From the NCBI GenBank assembly GCA_001939145.1, contig LSRX01001593.1:48371-112370 (forward strand): 64,000 nucleotides of DNA, read 5' to 3'. This stretch comes from Symbiodinium microadriaticum. Lineage: Eukaryota > Sar > Dinophyceae > Suessiales > Symbiodiniaceae. A model generated the notes under the pieces. It was not told the origin of the DNA. It did not search any database and saw nothing but the letters and a program-made list of their open reading frames with translations. The translations under genes were made by a program, and so were the position numbers. The first letter of the stretch is position 1. The number at the start of each line of letters is the position of its first letter. This document shows positions 56,340-64,000 of the stretch, in pieces.

Positions 56340-59300
56340 ACTCGTGCAGAGCGAGTCCACAAGTGAGACTTCATGAGCACAAGACATAAGCCGTCACAAT
56401 CAAAGAGGAGTGGCAACCCCTTAGTGCAAATTCACTGGGGGATGGCAACCTTTGGTTCAGCATCGGAAACATCGGCAATAGCAGCACAACCTCACCAGAA
56501 GGCACAGCACCAGCTACCTAGCATCCCCACGACCACCGCAATTAAAAGTACCATGCGTAAACACCACCGCCCGTCGGTCCTTTTGCCGGATTTCGTTCTG
56601 CGGATTTGCTGAAACGTCATGGTTGCGACACCCTGGAATGTGGAACGAATGCTCGTCACTTGTCACACGATCCAAGCTTGTAACATGCACGTACAAGCCT
56701 GTGCCACTTGCTAGACGCAGTTCGCGAGGGTCATGGTTTTGGGTGTGGCGTGTTCGTTCTTTTGTCCTTCGACCCAATCTGTAATTCTCCGGCTTTCAAA
56801 ACCGCGGCCAATGGAAAAAGGGTCGAATCGTACCCCCCAACCCCCCGAATTGTAGAAGGTTTCATCAGAGCGAAGACGGGCTGGAGACCCCTTGCATGTA
56901 AATCAAGTGACTGGATACCAAGATACGTGTGGCACTCCCCTCGCTACAACGCAGCTCCATCGTGGATGGTCTGTTCTTTTGGAGTGATGGTCTTTGGAAA
57001 GCAGGGGCAGTACTCTGGCACATCACGGACAGTATTTGTGGTGTGGGTGTTTCTGCGGCTGCCGCTCAATCGAGTTAAGATGCCCTCACGATCGGACGAG
57101 GAATAATAGCGAGAGCGAAAAGTGCTCCCTCTTTGCTCACTCATGTATGCTGACGATGCCATGTTCTGGCAGGCTCGCTGCCATCCCGATGAGCGCGTGT
57201 CTGCTTATAACGTCGACAGACAGCTAAATATCGGTCTTGCTTTCAAGGCGACAAGTTGGAGTGCCAGCGAGTACAAGGCGGCAGCCTGTCATCGGTATGA
57301 ACATCGAAGATCTACATCAGCACTCTGACCCTGAGAACGGGACCTGACTGAAGTCCGACGCACGGAACCTCGGCACATTCTGCAGGCACGTTCTCGTCGG
57401 TGGCCACATGTACAATACTGCTGCCACGACTACCAGTACCAGGAAAACTGACAAACAAATGCCACCCGCATCATGTCTTTCAAAGATGCGAACTGACAGG
57501 CGAATGCCCTCACGTTTACATGGCGCCAGGAAACCTATTTGTTCTGTGGCGATCGCTGAAACCTTCGGACTGCTGGGGTGCACAATGTCAGCAGCCCAGA
57601 ATGTCGCAACTGTATCGCTTCGCTGCCGATGTGTGTTGCCCCAACGGATACTGTGGTGAGGGGCAGCATTTAAGGTGCTGACATGTCGTTGCCACCCAGG
57701 CGGTGCTTTTCAGCCTCTTGCCGTCGTTGCTCAGAAGCTGGAGCTGCCTGCTTTGGAAGTGCCAGAAACTAAAATCCATTGACAGCGTTACGAGATGAAA
57801 AGCGTCCGTCAACAGCTCCCTGCCTCGGGCTCAGGTTGGTCAGAAGCTGGACTCGCCCTGCCAAAGTCCTCAGCTCATCAAGTCGCCAGATTTAGGCCCT
57901 GGCGAGCATCATGCTACCAAGTCCATGCCGAAGGCAAACTTTCCTCCAAGCGTCTAGTGGAAACTCTCCCTCGCCACGCCTGCAAAAGCGGCTTCACTGC
58001 CAGAAACCCTTCTGTTGCAGAGCCACACCTCACAGGCTCTGTGCGAAGGTCTGCGTCTACCAAGCCTCCGACATCGTGCAAGATGCAGCCAGCATGAACA
58101 AACAGAGAAGCTTCACAGCCGCTTATGCTGTTGCGAGCGTGCTGTGCTGACCGTCAAGCTTGCAAAACAATAGTTGACCAAGAGCTGGACATGTCAGAAG
58201 CTGGAACGATCCCGCTTGGCCAACCTTTCACAAACATTCCGGCCCGCTCTGGGCCGCATGCGCCGCTGTGCTCATTGACGTGGACCATGGATTCAGCTTC
58301 TCGAGCGCAGCACCACTGTGGAACTTGCTGTCCCACAGAGGCCCCAGGACATGCTGAAGCCAGGCCTTTGCTAGGCAGCATTCCCTAGCAAGAAAATGCC
58401 TCCCATACTGCAGCGACAGCACACATGAAGAGTACTCACACTTGGTTGCATCTACAAAGAGTGCAACACCACACTTTGAGACAAGGGCGAGTTCTGGTGA
58501 TACGCTTTCCCTGGATGGGACAGGCGATGCTGGGCACCAGTCATTTGCGACTCAAAAGACCCAAGCTGCCCGCGCCTACATGATCTCGTTCAGCATACTT
58601 CACTGCCACAGGTTCCTCACACTCGTCCACTTGCAACGTGCCCAAAGGCTGGTCCTTAGGCTTAGCACTAGGGCAATGTGGAATGCTTGCTCCAAGACGG
58701 GATGGCATGAGACTGCTGATGTTCATCAGCCCGTGCATGATCGCCTGTTGTCTACATGCCGTCCTGAGACAGAAGCCAGGGACAACTCCAGCCGGCTGCA
58801 CTTGTACAGCTCCACCTGCCACTGCACAGCCAACCACGACACGGGCAAAGGAAACGGTGACTGTCAAATATATCTCTTTCTTTCCTGCACGACATCTGCG
58901 TCCACGATGCAGACTCTCAGAGCTTAATGGCCAGTCTGTCCAACAAGATGTTGTCAGGAATTTGTTGATAACTTTTGTATTTTGTGCACACCACTGAGCT
59001 CGGTACTGTTGACGTAACGACAGAAGATCGGACATGGATGCTGACATCTCCTTTGTCAATACGCAAGGGCAATCTATGGTCAGCTAGAAGGAAGTTCTTG
59101 CCGGGCACCAACCACTCCAAGCAAACTCTGTACAATCAAGACATATGCACAGCAAATGAAGCGCCAACTTAGTCGGAAGCTGCATTTGTCCACCATGAGC
59201 TTGAGCAACTTGGTAAAAGAAAATATCGATCGCGAGCAGGCCGAACTAGCTTCTCCGACATAGCAATGCCATAACAACGAAACTTGAGACTGAAGCACGT

Positions 59301-60830
59301 GGAAAACACTGTCATTTGCCTGAATAGATTAGAGTGAATAGAGGCATACAAGGCGGCACTCGAACCAGCTGTATCAGTAAGTTCCGAACTCCAACGTCTT
59401 CAGGCACCACATACGAAACACCTCGGCACGGCTTCTGCAAATGCAGGTGCCTTTGTCTCGTGGGATGCCGCTGCACAAACTGTCTCGCAGTCTGCTGGTT
59501 GCTGCATGTATGTGCACGCTATGCCACTTTTCAATTGGACTCCAACCAGTGCTGTTCTTGATGCGAACTGCCTGCAGCTTTCGCAACGGTGCACCCTTCC
59601 AATGTGCAAGTCATCAAACGGGCAATGCGAATCTTGCCAACTCAAACTTGGAAAATGAGTCACAGGCTTTTCCTTTGTAGTCTGCAGCCGACAATTGCAC
59701 CTGCATCAGCCGTCGAAAGATCCGAGAAGGAGATTCGCATTTTCTCATCTGCGGCATACATCTCAAGATGCAGTACGGCCACTGACGATGGACTGTCGAA
59801 GAGAAGAAAGTTCAAAACCATATGGAAACACCAAGCCAATTCAACTTGAACATTGAAAGGGCCGCGTGCCTCGCCCGACACATGCGTATGTGATATTGAC
59901 ACCTCACGCTTCTGGCTCCAAGCCTTCAGATTTCGAGATCCAGCGGATGAACACAAGGAATCATGCCATGATTCAGCGACGTTGCTCTGAGGACGGGTCG
60001 ATGAAATCGTCTCTCTGTTTGGAATGGCCCTTCAGCTCACGTAGCTCTTTTTCGGCCTGCAACAGCATCACACGATCATTCCATCATTCTGGGCAGCTCA
60101 CCACCAGCCTTCTCCGTCGGTGGACCCTTCGGGCCATTTGCAAGTCCAAGAGCCTGGTCAACAAGCAGCTTGGTAGAAATTAGCAGCCGAAAGCCGCTCT
60201 GCTTGCTGCAGCTGCACTGTCTGAACAGGCTTGAAACACAAGCCTGACGCTTGCTCCAACTCAAATCTGCACGATGCTACAAATCATCATGCATGGCCTC
60301 GTTGTTGGCTGCTTCGTCTCTTTTATCCTTCACAGCAAGGTCTTTCACCAAGCTCTATTACAGGTGACACATGTGCGGAAGTACGAAGATTTGATCCGTG
60401 CGAAATCTCTCCATGATGCGCTGTTCAATCGAATGCAACTGAGATCGCGAAGTTGATTCGTATTCGACCTGCTCGTCCGCTTCGCGGCAAAGTTCATCTG
60501 CCTGTCAATGTCCGCAAGCACTGTGGGGAGTGCATATCCCACGGGTGACCTTGGAGTCCCAAGCGTGATAATTCGTCATGGCTCGCGGAATGGTGAAAAG
60601 CCAATACTGATCTTAAAATTCAGGCCAACACCCTGGTCTGAACCTACTGCTTGAGTCGGCAAAAAAAGTTGCTAATCTGTTCCTGCAATTTCCTGCCGCA
60701 CAGTCCAGGACGCGAAATGGCAGCCGGTATATGCACCAACGACAATATGGATATTGGCATTTTATTGCAACATAAAACCGACTTCTAAGAAAAGTGCTGT
60801 GCACCAACGTCTTCAAAGCATGATTATTGA
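56340..60830. other. No supported gene
   Basis: Many short frames on both strands without motifs. A plus frame at 57122-57328 contains YADD by chance (see rejected items). A 172-codon minus frame at 58541-59059 has no recognisable domain. Confidence 0.35.
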
Positions 60831-60833
60831 TTT

Positions 60834-61252
60834 TTGATTATTAGTGCGTTTTCAGCCACCATCTTTTCCAAGTCCCCCAAACGTGCCGTGCTTCATGGAC
60901 ATGTGAACACCAAATTGGTCTTCAGAATTCTTCAGCACCCAGATCATGCTCATGATGGCAAACCACGCGGCAACCAGAAGATGCTGGAGAACCTTCGTAG
61001 TCTCAATTTGCAAAAAAGGGTGACGTGTTCGTGCGCGACAAATGGAAAGGGACTATGTCAGTTCAGGAGCGTCGGAAGGAGAAAGGCTTCACGGCGAAGA
61101 CTCTCACCCACGAGTATGTCAACCATTCGAAACGCTAAATCAAAAACGCTCGAGGCATTAGCACGAACGCGATTGAGGCAAAATGGAGCTTGATGAAGAT
61201 TCGTCTCAAAGTGGGTGGTCGTCTTCCTGCTCATAGTGATCGCGAACGCTAG
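60834..61252 (+). pseudogene. ISXO2/Merlin-like DDE transposase fragment, frameshifted
   Basis: The plus strand first reads KRAVLHGHVNTKLVFRILQ and GKPRGNQKMLENLRS. After a one-base shift in an A6 run at 61012-61017 it continues GDVFVRDKWKG, EKGFTAKTLTHEYVNHSK, an in-frame stop at 61136, then NARGISTNAIEAKWSLMKIR and a final stop at 61250. The VNHS and (H/S)TNxIEx(x)W blocks with a following Lys-rich helix are the second half of the ISXO2-type (IS1595/Merlin) catalytic domain. The N-terminal zinc and first catalytic parts are missing or too decayed. The frameshift and stop make it a dead copy. It lies opposite to most exons of the window. Confidence 0.65.
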
Positions 61253-61259
61253 CGTCGTC

Positions 61260-62680
61260 TCGTGAATGAATATCAGGGCCGATGTATTTTGAAAGCGCGC
61301 AGGCGATGGTACGCAATTCGCACAGGAGCGGCCGCAAGAAGTTTGTTTCCACTCGTGCGTTGTTGCCACTTTTTCGTATTCAGTGAGTAGAACCCCCAGA
61401 CCTGTCAACAAGACTTCTTTTTGATGATCGTACAGCGAGTACGTCCGTTTCACATCACATTCGTGCCACGAGAAACCCGTGCAAAAGTAGGAAAAATCCA
61501 GATGTCCGGCTTGCGTTGTGGAAAGATTGTGGGAGTGAGAGAGAACATAACGGCGTCCTGATTCACGTAGACAGGTGCAATCAAACTCTTTTACTCGCGC
61601 CCTTTACGGTTGCTCCCTCATGCCCCCGCAGGCACACTTGGCAGACAATCAGAGAAAATAGTCGCTCTCATCCAACACAAATACTTATGTGTGATATCAG
61701 GAGATTCCGGCCCATCCTTCTTCTTGGCTTCGCGTGCTTGGGAAACTACCCGATGGTTCATTGCTTAATATACCTTTATATTTTCTAGTCTGTATATCTG
61801 TTTTCTGTCTCCGTGTGAAGCAAGCTTGCATTTCTGTGCGTATTGCCATGAGGAGTCCGAGTGGAGGAGCACAAGGGTTTCATCTATAAAGTTGGCCATA
61901 TCGACGAGTCCCTGAGCCATGACGACTTGAAGCATGTACATGTGAACTATATTCTCACAGACACCGTCCACATGCCATCCCCGACAGCGCCGCGCGAACG
62001 GCTGGTGGTCTGCGCAGTCTCCCCGATGGTAACTTGTCCGATGCTCCCGGAGATGTTGTTTGGACCGTCATAAAACATATTATCCGTGTTTTTTAGGGAG
62101 TGATCATTGTGCACGGTAGGATGACAAGAGGTGGGGTAGGGTGACAATAGGTGAAGTATTCACCAAGACTCCGAGAGACCTTGCAGTTCGGTGTTTGGCT
62201 GCAACTCTGTGCACTTCACCGCAACTGAGTCTCAAAAACCAAAACCTCCGAAAACCACCTTCCAAGCTTTTCGGAAAGGAAGACCCCTTGTCTGTAAGAA
62301 AGCTTTTACTACCTGTGCTTTGTTCTATATAACTGGCGTTTTTGCACGGGGTTGATAAAACAAACAGAACAAAGCAAGCGTTCTCTGAGTAGTCCGTTGT
62401 GGCAGGTCGCCAGAAGACGCTTCGCTCAAATTTGCAGCTACAGTGAAATCCCGACCGAAAAAATGTAGCATGCACTTTTGTAATTCTCGACTGTTGTACC
62501 TCACGTGAAACGACAAAAACGGAGTTAGTGGCCAAATTCCTGGCTGCATTGGTCTTTTGGTCTCTTGCCATCGAAGGCAATTCAAGACAGATTTAGCTAC
62601 AATATCCAAGCAGCATGGGCGGAAGCAGGCGGTGGCGTGATGCAGACGCAATAGAATTGACTTAGATGTAGAGGCAGTAA
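61260..62680. other. No supported gene
   Basis: Short frames only. It may contain remains of the transposon whose transposase lies at 60834-61252, but no terminal repeats were found. Confidence 0.35.
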
Positions 62681-62682
62681 CT

Positions 62683-62865
62683 TTGTCGGCACAGCTCTGG
62701 GCAACGTTTGAGATCGATGATCTAAGAAGATTTGCCACGGACTTTTGCAAATTCTTAAAGACAGCCAAAGCAGAGTTATCAACGGACTTGTTGGAAGATG
62801 TGCTGGCAAGAGTGCGCAAAACGTGTGACAGCGTCGAGAACCTTACCATTCGTGGACGAACCTAG
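62683..62865 (+). CDS. Small coding-like frame, unknown
   Basis: Sixty codons ending at a stop, reading WATFEIDDLRRFATDFCKFL and LSTDLLEDVLARVRKTCDS. It is helical and charged and the frame is open about 20 codons further upstream. It may be a last exon or a piece of a transposon protein. Not recognised. Confidence 0.25.
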   Translation: MSAQLWATFEIDDLRRFATDFCKFLKTAKAELSTDLLEDVLARVRKTCDSVENLTIRGRT

Positions 62866-63064
62866 AGCTTCCAAAGATGTTTAAATATGTTTTACATATC
62901 TTTGGTCATCTTGATTAAGCATTGTAGTGTCTATTTAAGCATGGTATATAAAGTACAAAAACAATGCTTAATTAAGAACCGTTAAATACTGTATATGCAT
63001 CCCAAAAATATAGCAAACATATGCATGCGGACGATCGACTGCACGTGTTTTTTCCTCCCCAGGA

Positions 63065-63759
63065 TCACTTGCCGACTCGAGGAACTCTGTTAGCTGCCAG
63101 GAATCGTCTGAGAACTTGACATGAAACAGCATACATGGAAAATTTGCCACCTCGCCGTCTGCCCAGCAATGCAAAGGTATGCCCGTAGGACCCATCCCTG
63201 TATGTCCAGGTCTTGCTAGTGTTCACCTGGGCCCTGGCCAATTCGAACAGCTGATGGGCTTTAGGTTTGACCCTAAAGATTTTGTCCTCTTCGAAGTAAG
63301 TCTCGAGGCTGCCCCAGACTAACAGAAATTTCTGAGAAGAAACTGTGAAGACGTCCTTGTCCCAAGCTGCAGTGCTGAGACAGGCATACATGGACTGCAA
63401 AGCTTTCTGTGCCACGCAACATCGCCTCTTCAGCAGGATTTGCAGGCGACAAATACTTTGTAGCCAATTCCAAGGCAGCACCGACGAGTGCTCGAGTTTC
63501 CCCTGCTTTGGCTCTCAACTTGGGGGGATTTGATCTTGCCTCGATCCTCTTCACGAAGCATGGTGGGAAGGAGCTTTGGCAATCGATCTGTGACCCCAGT
63601 TCTGTCGTAGTATGCTTTGATCTCTTGGTACAGCTTGGCACATCGGATGCGTTTGCTGTGGCCTCTGATCTTCTCACTCTGTAAGAAAAACAGCAAAGAC
63701 CCAAGCCAGTCGGATGTAACTCCGAGGTCGCAAGCGTGCAAAAAATCCATCTTGCACAT
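63065..63759 (-). pseudogene. Decayed repeat-family protein with two frameshifts
   Basis: Three consecutive minus-strand frames form one protein. The first (from about 63759) reads MDFLHACDLGVTSDWLGSLL and LYQEIKAYYDRTGVTDRL; the second, after a shift at a C6 run near 63526, reads NPPKLRAKAGETRALVGAAL; the third, after a shift near 63395, reads SSQKFLLVWGSLETYFEED, RVKPKAHQLFELA, TYRDGSYGHTFALLGRRRGG and QVLRRFLAAN to a stop at 63065. The layout (an HxxDLG block, then an A-A-x-T/RxL helix, then KPKxH and WTYRD) resembles a repetitive, probably transposon-derived, protein family I associate with dinoflagellate genomes; no catalytic function can be assigned. Confidence 0.5.
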
Positions 63760-63960
63760 GCCGTATTGGATCCTGGGCTAGAAAATAATCTGGACAACAA
63801 TTTATTCTGCTGCCTCTGGCGCATGAAGAACTCCATGCTGGAAATGACAGGGTACCTGAGGCAGGAACCGATCGACTGGAACTGTCTAGCATGCATCACA
63901 CCTCGAAATTAACATCAAGTTTTTCTGGGGTCGATGTTTCCGACCGGTTTCAAGATCCTT

Positions 63961-64000
63961 ACGAGGAGTCGATTTGACTCCTTCCGAGGAGTCGATTTGA
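63961..64000. repeat. 23-base tandem repeat at window end
   Basis: Two copies of cgaggagtcgatttga spaced by 23 bases, cut by the end of the window; the array may continue. Confidence 0.6.

Noticed and set aside
57122-57328. YADD motif in a plus-strand frame, suggesting a reverse transcriptase
   Set aside because: Only LMYADDAMFW is RT-like; neighbouring RT motifs are missing in every frame, so the tetrapeptide is probably chance.

Overview
The window looks like nuclear DNA of a dinoflagellate, most likely a Symbiodiniaceae-type genome. The reasons are interstitial TTTAGGG-type telomere-like repeats, sparse genes cut into short exons with GT and possibly GC donors, putative exons mostly on one strand, and a tyrosine-recombinase retroelement carrying a degenerate cytosine-methyltransferase-like domain and an RVGEAKNPGP motif. 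Most of the sequence is non-coding and repeat-rich. One assembly gap of 25 N lies at 22104-22128.

Layout. 1-7 kb: almost empty, with one possible minus-strand exon at 5309-5496. 7.2-14 kb: a minus-strand DIRS-like retroelement with four overlapping open frames (ORF1, Gag-like, RT-RNase H, MTase-like plus tyrosine recombinase). 14-24 kb: decayed sequence, a 149-bp inverted repeat at 17415-17852 and long microsatellite fields. 24.7-39.5 kb: minus-strand exons, including a Ty1/copia RNase H remnant (24767-24976), a multi-exon EF-hand-like gene (about 26.6-29.2 kb) and several unrecognised exons. 40.4-45.8 kb: telomere-like and minisatellite DNA. 48.2-49.6 kb: the best cellular gene, a four-exon HpcH/HpaI-family aldolase on the minus strand with matching splice phases. 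51.0-51.6 kb: end of a TPR protein, minus strand. 52-54.7 kb: a 983-bp-spaced direct repeat plus an inverted copy. 55-56.3 kb: a possible exon and an AT-rich island. 60.8-61.3 kb: a broken ISXO2/Merlin-like transposase, plus strand. 63.0-63.8 kb: a frameshifted repeat-family protein, minus strand.

The most interesting object is the retroelement. All four frames are open, yet they sit in different phases: stop-G-ATG coupling between ORF1 and Gag, a -1 relation between Gag and RT, a +1 relation between RT and the last frame, and an NPGP motif between the two domains of the last frame. Exon calls were made by eye from reading frame, splice sites and phase; they are hypotheses unless stated otherwise.
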